DNA of 64,000 bases from Sphingobacterium sp. (GCA_031253985.1 JAIRVH010000219.1:62001-126000), one strand, 5' to 3'. Positions 9,100 to 18,338 are shown, numbered from the stretch's first letter. Numbers and translations: made by a program. The notes: generated by a model from the sequence alone, not told the origin.

Positions 9100-10182
9100 T
9101 TATTCTGTTCTTAACTTCAAATTTGAAATAGCATCTTTGGGTTGCACAAAGCTGTAGCTGATCTTATCATCCTCTTTTGCTTTTTGGATACCGTCCAATA
9201 AAAATTTATCATCTTTTTGAAGTCCACTTGTCACAACGTAAAGATCCGGTAAAGAATTGCCTATTGTAATATGACGGGCCTTCAATTTACCATCTTTATC
9301 CACCACATACACATACTTACGATCCTGCATTTCATACGTTGCTTTTTGAGGAATAAGTAACGCCTGTTTCAGCGGAAAATTCATGACAACTTTCCCGCTC
9401 TCACCATGCTTTAATAGCCTATTTGGATTAGGAAATTTGGCTCTAAAGGCAATATTTCCTGTTTCTGCATTAAATTCACTTTCGATAGTTTCTACAAGAC
9501 CGCTCTGAGAAAACAGTTCATTGTTAGCAAGCAGCAAACCTACATGTGTATCGCCACGCTTACTAACGTTAGTTTGGTAACTCAAATATTCTGGTTCGGA
9601 AACATTAAAATAAACTAGCATTTCACTATTGTCTGAAAGGCTTGTCAATAATTCACCTTCATCGACCAAGCTTCCCAATTTCAAGGGAATACGGTCAATA
9701 GTACCGTCAAATGGTGCCCTGATTTCTGTAAACGAAAGATGCAATTTTGCGATTGCGGCTTCTGCCTTCGCCTGCTCCAGCTTTGCTTTAGCCATCGCTA
9801 GTTCATTGGGCGATACAACATTTTTGTCTGCTAGCGTTTTTGTATTTTGGACCTCTATTTCAGCAACGTTAACCTCTGCTGAGGATTTGCGGTATTCAGC
9901 CTCATACATTTTCGGCATAATCCGAAAGAGTAATTGCCCTTTGTGAACAAATTGTCCTTCATCGACAAAAATCTGTTCAAGATAACCTTTCTCCTGAGCG
10001 CGTAGCTCAATATTCCGGAAAGATCTAATTTGGGATACAAAGTCCTTGCGGATTGTGGTATCCATTTGCACTGGGGAGGTCGCGGTAAATTTTTCCTTTT
10101 CTTTCTTTTCTTCCTTTTTGGAAGTACACCCGATTTGGCATACGGTAATAGCCAAACTAGCGAGCATAAATACTCTTTTCAT
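9100..10182 (-). CDS. RND efflux periplasmic adaptor subunit (membrane fusion protein)
   Basis: AcrA/MexA-type adaptor linking pump and outer-membrane channel. Lipoprotein signal ends CQIGC with Cys19. A lipoyl-like half (RAQEKGYLEQIFVDEGQFV), an alpha-helical hairpin rich in Ala/Glu/Lys (residues about 80-140), the second lipoyl half (SFTEIRAPFDGTIDRIPLKLG), a beta barrel and a C-terminal membrane-proximal domain follow in order. First gene of the operon; 177 bases upstream separate it from the next gene and contain two short palindromes (10270-10290 and 10310-10323) that could be operators. Confidence 0.94.
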   Translation of the reverse strand: MKRVFMLASLAITVCQIGCTSKKEEKKEKEKFTATSPVQMDTTIRKDFVSQIRSFRNIELRAQEKGYLEQIFVDEGQFVHKGQLLFRIMPKMYEAEYRKSSAEVNVAEIEVQNTKTLADKNVVSPNELAMAKAKLEQAKAEAAIAKLHLSFTEIRAPFDGTIDRIPLKLGSLVDEGELLTSLSDNSEMLVYFNVSEPEYLSYQTNVSKRGDTHVGLLLANNELFSQSGLVETIESEFNAETGNIAFRAKFPNPNRLLKHGESGKVVMNFPLKQALLIPQKATYEMQDRKYVYVVDKDGKLKARHITIGNSLPDLYVVTSGLQKDDKFLLDGIQKAKEDDKISYSFVQPKDAISNLKLRTE

Positions 10183-10359
10183 TTGTAAGCGTCTAATTAA
10201 AAAAATAAGTTTGATTGTTTGTTGTTATGGTTGTTGAAATCACATACACCCGAGCTTATGGTCATGTCTTTTGCCAATAGCATAGGCAAACCGATCACGA
10301 TCAAATGGGTTATCCGATAGGATATCCACTAAAGTGTCTGAAATTTCGAAGGGTACTAG

Positions 10360-10761
10360 TTAAATTCTCCAGTTTTGTTGAAGAACATATCTTTGAGGGA
10401 AAAGATAGGCGTTGAAATTGCAAAAGGGAATCTTTTTTGCAAATCGAAAAACGAAAATAAAAAGCACGATTGCAAAAAGCAACAGCGCTACAAATTGAGA
10501 TACGACCTGCAGGTCCTTGGTTAATTGAAAATTTTCAGAATCAAGTTCCTCGATCACCGGATTATCACTGTGTATACTTCCGTAAACAAGCGGATCAATA
10601 TGATCTACAGACGCGTCAATCCGCTTCTGCGCATCAGCTTGATTATACTGGTACATGAAACTAACCGCAGGTCGATCGGATTGAATAAGCACAGCATGGC
10701 TATTACTGCTTCTAATGAATAAGAAGCATAGAAAGAAAAATATAGTAATAACCGCTTTCAT
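10360..10761 (-). CDS. Small predicted membrane protein of unknown function
   Basis: A 133-residue protein with an N-terminal hydrophobic signal or anchor (AVITIFFFLCFLFI), a polar middle of about 70 residues, and one strong membrane span near residues 90-110 (FVALLLFAIVLFIFVFRF) followed by a short basic, aromatic tail. I recognise no family. It precedes the efflux operon on the same strand with a 177-base gap, so co-transcription is possible but not shown. A genuine gene is likely because of the ATG start and the consistent membrane-protein layout. Confidence 0.55.
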   Translation of the reverse strand: MKAVITIFFFLCFLFIRSSNSHAVLIQSDRPAVSFMYQYNQADAQKRIDASVDHIDPLVYGSIHSDNPVIEELDSENFQLTKDLQVVSQFVALLLFAIVLFIFVFRFAKKIPFCNFNAYLFPQRYVLQQNWRI

Positions 10762-10846
10762 TGCGCAGCAAATATACTAGCGTACAACTAATTTTAACGA
10801 TGTTTAACACATTTTAACAAAACAATTACAATCGATATATGATCAC

Positions 10847-12061
10847 TTAAAACAGCGACAATTGCAAACCTGGTCCATTTGTCTCCAGCGGCTTTGCGTC
10901 GCCATAAACTGTCCTTCCTCCGTACTTCCAAGAATCTCTTCGCTCTTCCGCTATAATTTGCTGAATATCAAACTGTGGAATAAATTCCTTTTCTGTATCC
11001 AAAACAATCTGATGCAGTTTGTTAACTGATTTTAATTTTTCGCTGTAACCCAACTTAGATTTCTCAATACCTTTTTGCAAAATCTGAATGCTCTCATCGT
11101 AAATAGTCAATGGAACGGGAAATGGGTGCCCATCTTTCCCTCCGTGAGCAAAAGAAAACCGGGCAGGGTCATTAAATCGCGATGGAGCACCATGGATGAC
11201 TTCGCTGACTAAGGCCAATGACTGTAAAGTCCGAGGGCCGACCCCTTTTAAAAGAAGTAAATCTTCAAAATGGGACGGTTGACTTTCGCGTGCGACATAC
11301 AGCATAGCGCCCAATCTTTTGAGATCAACATCCGATGCACGAATATCGTGATGGGATGGCATGACAAGTTTAGCAAAATCCTGCAGTACTTTTGAGGAAT
11401 CGTCTCCAACCAAGGCCATAATGCCTGCCCGATTAGCCGCCGCATCTACCGCTGTTAAATTGAGGATCAATCCCTGTGAGGGGCCACTAATACCTGTATG
11501 GGGTTCTTCAATAAACGATTTAATATGCTCAGAATGCCAATGGTAACGACGGGCAGTCCCATCTTTTTCATGCATCCCCTGCTGCACTACAGACCAATTA
11601 CCATTATCTGCCACGATAAAATTGTGCAGATACAGCTGATAGCCATCTTGAATAGCTGTATTATCTACCTTGGCAACAAGCTTACTGCTCCGAATCAAAC
11701 CGTTCCCATCCAATCCCATCTGATCAGAAAGCTGGCGCAACTCAAGAGGAGTCTGCGTTGACAGCTTCCCCTTGCCGCCACAGATATAAAGACCAAAAGA
11801 TTTCGCTTCAGGATTAATAGCCCGTTTTAATGCTCCCATGACAGATGTTGTGATCCCTGATGAATGCCAATCCATCCCGAGCACAGCCCCAAAACTTTGA
11901 AACCAAAATGGATCCGACAGCCTTCTTAACACTTCATCTTTGCCATAATCCATTAAAATAACTTCCACGATTGTACGACCTAGGGAAGACATGCGTTCAT
12001 AGAGCCATGCTGGTACTTTTCCATAATGTAAAGGAAGATCTGCAGTTCCGGATCGTTTCAT
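10847..12061 (-). CDS. DUF763 domain-containing protein
   Basis: A 404-residue protein starting MKRSGTADLPLHYGKVPAWL, the signature start of DUF763 proteins, followed by the conserved blocks FGAVLGMDWHSSGITTSV and GLYICGGKGKLS. The family spans archaea and bacteria, is almost always single domain and about this length, and has no established function. A stretch near residues 265-285 (LLLKGVGPRTLQSLALV) looks like a helix-hairpin-helix, which would suggest contact with nucleic acid; that is inference. It is followed by no clear terminator before the next downstream gene on the same strand. Confidence 0.85.
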   Translation of the reverse strand: MKRSGTADLPLHYGKVPAWLYERMSSLGRTIVEVILMDYGKDEVLRRLSDPFWFQSFGAVLGMDWHSSGITTSVMGALKRAINPEAKSFGLYICGGKGKLSTQTPLELRQLSDQMGLDGNGLIRSSKLVAKVDNTAIQDGYQLYLHNFIVADNGNWSVVQQGMHEKDGTARRYHWHSEHIKSFIEEPHTGISGPSQGLILNLTAVDAAANRAGIMALVGDDSSKVLQDFAKLVMPSHHDIRASDVDLKRLGAMLYVARESQPSHFEDLLLLKGVGPRTLQSLALVSEVIHGAPSRFNDPARFSFAHGGKDGHPFPVPLTIYDESIQILQKGIEKSKLGYSEKLKSVNKLHQIVLDTEKEFIPQFDIQQIIAEERRDSWKYGGRTVYGDAKPLETNGPGLQLSLF

Positions 12062-12110
12062 CTAAAGCTAAATCTATTAGCACAAAGCTACTCTATTTTT
12101 GTGAGAAATG

Positions 12111-12136
12111 AAAAAGGCTAGAAACCTCTAGCCTTT
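12111..12136 (-). terminator. Terminator after the 12.2 kb lipoprotein gene
   Basis: Stem AAAGGCTAGA (12113-12122) with TCTAGCCTTT (12127-12136), loop of 4, T-rich on the minus strand afterwards. Confidence 0.75.
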
Positions 12137-12216
12137 CATCCTATTTTCAATCTATATTTTATACCTGAGCATTTTCTTCTATAGGTATAAAAGAGAGAGC
12201 CCATACCAAAATATCC

Positions 12217-12867
12217 TTATTTCCCGGTTAATGCAGATAAAAATCCTGCTCGGAAAGAAGGATCTTTTTCCGAAAACTCAATAGAATGCTTATACGTATC
12301 TACATTAAAAAACAATTCTGCCGGTTCAGCCTTTTTGTTATCCAGGAAAAGCTTAAAGCTATAAGCTGTTTTTTTCGATAAGTCTGCATTTACCTTATTG
12401 GATGAAAAAACATTCGGAAGAATGACGTCTTTTGCAAAAGGTTCATTTGTTGGGATTTGGAATAACTCACCTAAGGCTTTTATTAAATTATCGGACTGTT
12501 GTCCAGATGATGAGATTCTAATTTTTCCTTTGGTAAAACCGACGTCGTCACTTGGCTTACCGTCAATGATCCCTGCAGGGATAAAGTCTACAACCTCAAA
12601 CTTTGCCCCGACCGTATCTTGTTTGTAAAGAGATTTCGTAACATAGATCCGGCTTGAATCGGTTTTAATTTCATCCGTGATACGTAAGAAAAAGTTCTTC
12701 TTCTCTGCTCCAGGTGTACCATTGGTAAACTGCTCGATTTTCACGCCTTCAATTTTGTTCACCGTTGTCGTATCACTGCCATCAGTTTTCTTCTGATTGG
12801 AGTTGCCGCAACTAGCCATCAGCATGGTAGCGGTCGCAAGAAATGCTATAGATTGAATCTTGTGCAT
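12217..12867 (-). CDS. Hypothetical lipoprotein
   Basis: A 216-residue protein with a lipoprotein signal MHKIQSIAFLATATMLMASC, lipid-anchored at Cys20, then a Ser/Asn/Lys/Thr-rich linker and a soluble domain of about 170 residues without recognisable motifs. The start at 12867 is preferred over an ATG 27 bases upstream (12894), because the chosen Met begins a proper signal peptide and the upstream one lies within a 15-base inverted repeat. Function is unknown; I do not recognise a named domain. Confidence 0.6.
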   Translation of the reverse strand: MHKIQSIAFLATATMLMASCGNSNQKKTDGSDTTTVNKIEGVKIEQFTNGTPGAEKKNFFLRITDEIKTDSSRIYVTKSLYKQDTVGAKFEVVDFIPAGIIDGKPSDDVGFTKGKIRISSSGQQSDNLIKALGELFQIPTNEPFAKDVILPNVFSSNKVNADLSKKTAYSFKLFLDNKKAEPAELFFNVDTYKHSIEFSEKDPSFRAGFLSALTGK

Positions 12868-12873
12868 ATTGAA

Positions 12874-12940
12874 TTGTTTGTTATCAGTTATCAATGAATA
12901 TTGCTCTTATAATATTACTATTATTACTGATAACAAACAA
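12874..12940. repeat. Perfect 15-base inverted repeat upstream of lipoprotein gene
   Basis: TTGTTTGTTATCAGT at 12874-12888 and its exact reverse complement at 12926-12940, separated by 37 AT-rich bases. It lies in the gap between the lipoprotein gene and the dehydrogenase gene, immediately 5' of the lipoprotein start. It could be a long-armed operator or a leader hairpin. Confidence 0.7.
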
Positions 12941-12960
12941 CTATTAGCAATGTTTTTATT

Positions 12961-15882
12961 TTATTTCAATAAAGCATCATACAAAATTTCCACTGGATGA
13001 TAGGATTTTCTACCCACGCCGTCTTTTATCTGATGCCTACAGGAAGTGCCCGCAGCGGCAATCAAGGTATCAGGTTCTGTCTTACGTATGGTTGGCAACA
13101 AGACCAGCTCTGCAACTTTCATTGAAATATCATAATGTTCCGCCTCATAGCCAAACGAACCAGCCATCCCGCAGCAACCGGAGGGAATTGTTTCTATACT
13201 GTAGTTTGCCGGAAACGATAGAACCTGTTCGGTAGCAGCCACCAGATGGAAAGCTTTTTGATAACAGTGCCCATGCAACTTAATCCTTTTTGTTTCATTT
13301 GTAAACTGTTCCGGGTGAATACGTCCGGCCTTCATTTCAGCCAACAGAAATTCGTCAATCATGAGTGCATTTTTAGCAATTTGCTGCGCTTCGGCACGTA
13401 AATCATGATCAACTAGGCTTAGATATTCGTCTCTAAATGTAATTATCCCTGATGGTTCAATACCTAAAAGCGGCGTGTCATCTGTAATCAATCCCTTTAA
13501 CAAATGAATATTTTGATTCGCAATTTTCTTTGCCTCTTTCACAAAGCCCTTCGAAAGATAAGTCCGTCCACTTTGCACATGTTTTGGAATAACGACTTCA
13601 TAGCCCAATGCAGTCAACAATTTGTATGCAGTAATACCGATCTCCGCATCATTATATTCCGTAAACTCATCCGAAAAAAGATAAACCCGACGCTTGGAAC
13701 TACTTATCGCCGCCTGTTTTTTTACCCATTGCGTTAAGGTTGTTCCATTGACTGTAGGCAGGGAACGCTTTGGCGCAAATCCTACCGTTTTTTTAACCAA
13801 TCCTGAAAGAAAATCATTTTTGACCACAAAATTATAAACCGGAGCAACCCAAGATCCGAGTTTCTGGGACTGTGTGAAATTTGCAATTAATTTCGTTCGG
13901 AAACCGGCCCCATGTTCATCATAATAATGCTGTAAGAATTCGGCTTTCATCTTGGCTACATCCACACTGGATGGACATTCCGTTTTACAGCCCTTGCAGC
14001 TTAAACAAAGATCCATGACCTCCTTAATTTCTTCGTGGTCGAAGCGATTCTTCTTGGTGGAATTGGTTAAAAACTGGCGCAGCATATTCGCGCGCGCGCG
14101 TGTTGTATCTTTTTCATCACGCGTAGCCATAAACGAAGGACACATCGTCCCCCCCGTAATTTCGGTTTTTCGACAATCTCCCGAACCGGAACATTTCTCT
14201 GCCAACCGAAGAATAGATTCATCTTTCGAAAAATCGAAGTAGGTTTTTATTTCTGTACGATTGCTATCGTTGTCATAGCGTAGATGTGAATCCATTGGCG
14301 GCGTATTGACAATCTTATTTGCATTAAAAACACCCTCCGGATCAAAGATGGATTTTACCGCTTCAAGCAATTTGTACACTTTTTCACCAAGTACTTTACC
14401 AATAAACTCGCCACGTAGACGGCCATCCCCATGTTCACCGCTCAATGAACCGTTATATTTTAATACCAGATCACTGGTTTTTTCGAGGATAGAACGAAAA
14501 GTACGTTTTCCTGCTGCTGTTTTCAAATTAACAAAGGGCTCAATGTGTAGCTCCCCAGCACCTGCGTGTGCATAATAGGATGCATGTACACCTTCTTCAA
14601 TCAAAAGCTTCTGAATATCGCTCACATAGGCGGGCAGATCTTCAGGCGATACCGCACAATCTTCAATTAGATTAACTGGCTGGCTATCGCCGGGTAGATT
14701 GCGAATGAGTCCCAATCCTGCTTTGCGTACATCCCAAACTAAATTTGTCTGTTCGATGCCAGTAATATAAGGATAAGCATAACCCAAACCGCGTTCAATA
14801 AGATCCTGTTTCAAGGCCATGGCCTTCGCTTCAGTTTCAGCAGCTGTGTGCCCCCTAAATTCGACAATCAATAAAGCCTGAGGATCCCCCTCAATAAAAA
14901 AACGGTTATACTTGTAGGTTGGATGCCCAACGGTAAAATCCATGATGTACTTATCGACCAGTTCGGATGCTTCTGGTTGGTGATCTAAGGCAACCACATT
15001 CCCATGCATGCACTCGACCATATCGGCAAAATGAACGCAGAGCAAACCAAGTTCTTTCGGTGGCAGAGGCATGAGTTTGAGTTTTGCTTCCGTGACAATC
15101 GCCAACGTTCCCTCTGATCCAGCCAGCAGGTTACACATATTGAAAGGTGCTGACCGATCACTTAAAATATCAAGTGCATATCCTGTATTTCTCCGGGTAA
15201 TCGATCGTTTTGGATAACCCGCTTCAATAGCACTTAAATGTTGAGGATTGGACAACAGTTCGTTCATTTGACGGTAGATATCTCCTTCACGATTAGGTAG
15301 TAATAATTTTTTGAAATAGGTTGTCTCATCAATAGCCTCAAATGTCACTTCGGAACGATCGTCCAAAAGTACATGAGCAGAAATTAAGTTGTGCCGGGTA
15401 TCACCCCAAACGATAGAATGCAGACCAGAGGAATTATTTCCGATCATGCCGCCTATCATGGCGCGACTTGCCGTCGAAGTTTCCGGGCCAAACATAAGAC
15501 CGAATGGTTTAAGATAACTGTTCAAGTCATCACGGATCACCCCGGGTTGCACCCGTACCCATTGCTCTTCTACATTAAGTTCAATAATAGCATTAAAATG
15601 ACGGGAAACATCCATGATAATACCATGACCAACAACCTGTCCTGCGAGGGAAGTACCCGCGGTACGTGGTATTAATGTAACCTTATTGTTATGCGCAAAA
15701 TCAATTAATTTTTTGATATCATCAATATCGGCAGGTATTGCCACAGCCAACGGCTTTTCCTGATAAACAGAAGCATCTGTCGAATAGGCAAGCAACATCG
15801 TTTGATCCTTGGTTTCACTGGTAAAATAAAGCTCTCCTTTGAGTAGAGACGCTAATAAGGCTAATTGATTTTGATCTTTCAC
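12961..15882 (-). CDS. FAD-binding and Fe-S-binding oxidoreductase (D-lactate/D-2-hydroxyglutarate dehydrogenase type)
   Basis: A 973-residue fusion. The N-terminal half is a GlcD/PCMH flavoprotein (RTAGTSLAGQVVGHGIIMDVS near 60-80, and GEHGDGRLRGEF near 480). The C-terminal half is a GlpC-like iron-sulphur part with cysteine clusters CSGSGDCRKTEITGG, CLSCKGCKTECPSSVDV and the CCG-type CCGMAGSFGYE. The arrangement is that of E. coli YdiJ, a membrane-associated oxidase of D-2-hydroxy acids feeding electrons to the respiratory chain. The exact substrate (D-lactate or D-2-hydroxyglutarate) is not determined. Start codon is GTG at 15882; the next Met is 28 codons inside. Probably a single-gene transcript. 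Confidence 0.9.
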   Translation of the reverse strand: MKDQNQLALLASLLKGELYFTSETKDQTMLLAYSTDASVYQEKPLAVAIPADIDDIKKLIDFAHNNKVTLIPRTAGTSLAGQVVGHGIIMDVSRHFNAIIELNVEEQWVRVQPGVIRDDLNSYLKPFGLMFGPETSTASRAMIGGMIGNNSSGLHSIVWGDTRHNLISAHVLLDDRSEVTFEAIDETTYFKKLLLPNREGDIYRQMNELLSNPQHLSAIEAGYPKRSITRRNTGYALDILSDRSAPFNMCNLLAGSEGTLAIVTEAKLKLMPLPPKELGLLCVHFADMVECMHGNVVALDHQPEASELVDKYIMDFTVGHPTYKYNRFFIEGDPQALLIVEFRGHTAAETEAKAMALKQDLIERGLGYAYPYITGIEQTNLVWDVRKAGLGLIRNLPGDSQPVNLIEDCAVSPEDLPAYVSDIQKLLIEEGVHASYYAHAGAGELHIEPFVNLKTAAGKRTFRSILEKTSDLVLKYNGSLSGEHGDGRLRGEFIGKVLGEKVYKLLEAVKSIFDPEGVFNANKIVNTPPMDSHLRYDNDSNRTEIKTYFDFSKDESILRLAEKCSGSGDCRKTEITGGTMCPSFMATRDEKDTTRARANMLRQFLTNSTKKNRFDHEEIKEVMDLCLSCKGCKTECPSSVDVAKMKAEFLQHYYDEHGAGFRTKLIANFTQSQKLGSWVAPVYNFVVKNDFLSGLVKKTVGFAPKRSLPTVNGTTLTQWVKKQAAISSSKRRVYLFSDEFTEYNDAEIGITAYKLLTALGYEVVIPKHVQSGRTYLSKGFVKEAKKIANQNIHLLKGLITDDTPLLGIEPSGIITFRDEYLSLVDHDLRAEAQQIAKNALMIDEFLLAEMKAGRIHPEQFTNETKRIKLHGHCYQKAFHLVAATEQVLSFPANYSIETIPSGCCGMAGSFGYEAEHYDISMKVAELVLLPTIRKTEPDTLIAAAGTSCRHQIKDGVGRKSYHPVEILYDALLK

Positions 15883-16095
15883 TTAATCTGCATTTAATGT
15901 ATGAAACAAATTTAGTTAAATTTATGCTTCGGAAAAAGAGAGGAATGCAAGAAATATGCAAATCAAAAATGAAAAACGCATAAAAACGCAAATCATACCA
16001 TTTGTGATAAAATTCAATTTAATTTCGTCCCTTCAATCAATGCACGTATTTTTGTCGCACTACATTATTTAGTTAACGATTGATTTCTTTCTTAT

Positions 16096-16599
16096 ATGCG
16101 TAACCTACTCCTTCGCTATACACTTCATTCCGACTTTATTATATACACCATCCGGGTGTTGATAGGTTTCCTTATTGGCTATCCCCTATTTATATCTTTT
16201 CCACAATACTCCGTTTCGTGGACTCTCATTTCGATTATTCTGGTTATTTCCCCACAAGAAAACGAATCAAAGAAAATAGCTATTGACCGTGCTAAATCTA
16301 ATTTTATTGGATCGGCTATTGGTCTCAGTCTTTATTTTGTCCCAATCTCGCAGCTCTATGCCATGATAATAGGCATTGTGGCATCTTTGATTATCTGTAA
16401 AGTGCTCAATATTATGGCCGTAGCTAGGACTTCAATGGTCGCGTTAATTATCGTCTATCTCCATGAACAGGAAAGCCGCTCCTACTTTGCTGCATTGGAT
16501 CGTTTTGGCTGCGTCTGCTTAGGTTGCCTTATCGGTTTAAGTGTCATTCTATCGACTAGAAATATCATTATCAAACTTAGAGAAAGGTACAATTGTTGA
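16096..16599 (+). CDS. FUSC-family-like small membrane protein
   Basis: A 167-residue protein with four to five hydrophobic segments. RVLIGFLIGYPLF followed by SWTLISIILVISPQENESKKIAIDRA resembles the N-terminal membrane half of FUSC/aromatic-acid-exporter proteins: a basic helix after the second span, then GSAIGLSL. It lacks the cytoplasmic half of large members, so it is a compact stand-alone version. Transport role is inferred from the family only. Confidence 0.7.
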   Translation: MRNLLLRYTLHSDFIIYTIRVLIGFLIGYPLFISFPQYSVSWTLISIILVISPQENESKKIAIDRAKSNFIGSAIGLSLYFVPISQLYAMIIGIVASLIICKVLNIMAVARTSMVALIIVYLHEQESRSYFAALDRFGCVCLGCLIGLSVILSTRNIIIKLRERYNC

Positions 16600-16712
16600 T
16601 GTAACTATCTGGCCCTGTTAAGGCAACACTCTTCATCTCAAGTCCATGTGCTAAATGGTTATGGTTTCTTTACATTAAATTAGAATAAAATTCACACCAC
16701 ATTCCGTTAGGT

Positions 16713-16727
16713 CAGAATTTAATTCAG
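16713..16727 (+). promoter_or_regulatory. Possible Lrp/AsnC-type operator
   Basis: CAGAATTTAATTCAG is a near-palindrome that fits 12 of 15 positions of the E. coli Lrp consensus YAGHAWATTWTDCTR. It is centred about 60 bases before the predicted start of the AsnC-type gene, so autoregulation is plausible. Confidence 0.4.
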
Positions 16728-16742
16728 AATTATATAAAGTAT

Positions 16743-16773
16743 TTTGAATTTTATACTTTTTTACTTACCTTTG
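16743..16773 (+). promoter_or_regulatory. Consensus Bacteroidota promoter of the Lrp/AsnC gene
   Basis: TTTG (16743-16746), 19 bases, TACCTTTG (16766-16773): full match to TTTG-N19-TAnnTTTG. Predicted transcription start near 16780, only 2 bases before the ATG at 16782, so the mRNA would be nearly leaderless. Confidence 0.8.
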
Positions 16774-16781
16774 CAGTCGAA

Positions 16782-17255
16782 ATGACAAAAGTAGAATATA
16801 ATTTAGACCAGGTCGATTATAAAATCTTGCGTTTGATGCAGGATAATGGCCGTATCAATAATGCTGATATCGCACGGGAATTGGGTATGGCGCCATCTGC
16901 AATTCTTGAGCGTGTAAAGAAGCTCGAACAGAAGGATGTGATTTTAAAATATAGTGCCAAGATCAATCCTGCTGCTGTAGATCAAAAACTTTTATCGTTT
17001 ATTTTCATAAAAGCCAATGATATAATTGGCGAACAAGGCGTAGGGTTAGCACTTGCCGAAATCCCTGAGGTACAGGAAGTACATGATATTGCGGGTGACG
17101 ATGGTTATCTTATTAAAGTAAGAACCGCGGATTCAACCGGATTGGTGGATCTGATGCGCAATACATTAAGTAAAGTTGAAGGTATTATTTCGACGCGAAC
17201 AACAATTGTACTTCAAACGGTAAAGGAAGATCAGCAAGTTGTCATACCCGAATAG
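16782..17255 (+). CDS. Lrp/AsnC family transcriptional regulator
   Basis: A 157-residue regulator: N-terminal winged helix (DYKILRLMQDNGRINNADIARELGMAPSAILERVKKLEQKDVI, residues 8-55) and the C-terminal ligand-binding RAM/AsnC domain (about 65-140). Such proteins form octamers or dimers that sense amino acids. The gene directly precedes an EamA exporter with 18 bases between, so the pair is probably an operon, and the exporter a likely target for amino-acid efflux. The promoter is consensus and an Lrp-like site lies upstream. Confidence 0.92.
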   Translation: MTKVEYNLDQVDYKILRLMQDNGRINNADIARELGMAPSAILERVKKLEQKDVILKYSAKINPAAVDQKLLSFIFIKANDIIGEQGVGLALAEIPEVQEVHDIAGDDGYLIKVRTADSTGLVDLMRNTLSKVEGIISTRTTIVLQTVKEDQQVVIPE

Positions 17256-17257
17256 TA

Positions 17258-17266
17258 GAAAGGAGG
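17258..17266 (+). promoter_or_regulatory. Strong Shine-Dalgarno sequence
   Basis: AAAGGAGGT lies 8 bases before the ATG at 17274. Near-full complementarity to the 16S anti-SD is unusual in Bacteroidota, where most starts here show none. Confidence 0.7.
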
Positions 17267-17273
17267 TTTAATC

Positions 17274-18338
17274 ATGTTGCAAGGACAAAAAAAGGCAGCA
17301 AGCCCATTAATGGTTGTTGTAGCCTATTTCATTATTTATGTGGTGTGGGGTTCCACCTTTTTCTTTATAGAAAAAGCATTACATAGTTTTCCCCCATTTA
17401 TTTTGGGCTCGTTTCGATTTGTAGCAGCCAGTGCAATCTTAATGACGTACTGCGCCATAAAAGGTTATAAATTATTTAACAAACGTTCCATTCAGGAAGC
17501 AGCAATTGTTGGATTTCTATTGCTCTTCGTCGATATGGCGGGTGTGATCTGGGCCGAACAATATGTATCCGGTGGTGTGGCCGCGATCATTGCTGCAGCT
17601 GCAGCAATCTGGTTTATTCTACTGGACAAACCCAAATGGAAAGAAAACTTTAGCAGCATCAGTACGGTCGCTGGTGTAGCACTGGGTTTCTTAGGTGTCG
17701 TGATGTTATTCGCTGAACAGATTATGGCAACTAATGACAACACAGATGGTACGCTTAAAGTTATTGCGCTTTCTATTTTAGTATTAGGTTCTATCGCTTG
17801 GACGGTAGGTTCGTTAATTTCTAAGTATTTCAAAAAATCTGAAAAAGAAGAAAAAGAGGATTTGCATGTCATGGTAAAGACTGCTTGGCAAATGGTGACA
17901 GCAGGAATTCTTTTTAACATCACGGCTCTTTTCACTGGTGAATATGCATCATTTACACTAAGTAATGTCGCCCCTGTTGATTGGTTCAACCTGGGATATT
18001 TAATCACATTTGGTTCAATTCTTGCCTTCAGCTCTTATATTTGGCTATTGCAAGTTCGTCCGGCAATGGAAGTAAGTACTTATGCGTATGTGAATCCGAT
18101 TATTGCACTTATTTTAAGTCACTTCTTCACTTCGCATACCGTAACCTCATTGCAGATTATTGGTTTAGCTGTGATCCTATTTTCAGTACTATTAATGAAC
18201 TGGAAAGCCTATCGCACAAAGTTGTCGTCGCGTGGGAAGAGTAAAAAAATCCTACAGGAGAATAAAGCGGATGATTTGAGGACATCAAATGGCCAGATAG
18301 AAACAAATGATATTCCCGAGACGGAATTCGTTCATTAG
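17274..18338 (+). CDS. EamA/DMT-family transporter
   Basis: A 354-residue membrane protein with ten predicted spans in two EamA repeats: the first opens with YFIIYVVWGSTFFFIEKAL, and the second ends with PAMEVSTYAYVNPIIALIL, the conserved PxxxTxxxYxNPVxA-type block. Members (RhaT, YdcZ, RhtA) export metabolites or amino acids. The C-terminal 40 residues are hydrophilic and likely cytoplasmic. A polar, Glu/Lys-rich loop (KKSEKEEKEDLH) separates the two repeats. Co-transcribed with the Lrp/AsnC regulator. Confidence 0.9.
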   Translation: MLQGQKKAASPLMVVVAYFIIYVVWGSTFFFIEKALHSFPPFILGSFRFVAASAILMTYCAIKGYKLFNKRSIQEAAIVGFLLLFVDMAGVIWAEQYVSGGVAAIIAAAAAIWFILLDKPKWKENFSSISTVAGVALGFLGVVMLFAEQIMATNDNTDGTLKVIALSILVLGSIAWTVGSLISKYFKKSEKEEKEDLHVMVKTAWQMVTAGILFNITALFTGEYASFTLSNVAPVDWFNLGYLITFGSILAFSSYIWLLQVRPAMEVSTYAYVNPIIALILSHFFTSHTVTSLQIIGLAVILFSVLLMNWKAYRTKLSSRGKSKKILQENKADDLRTSNGQIETNDIPETEFVH

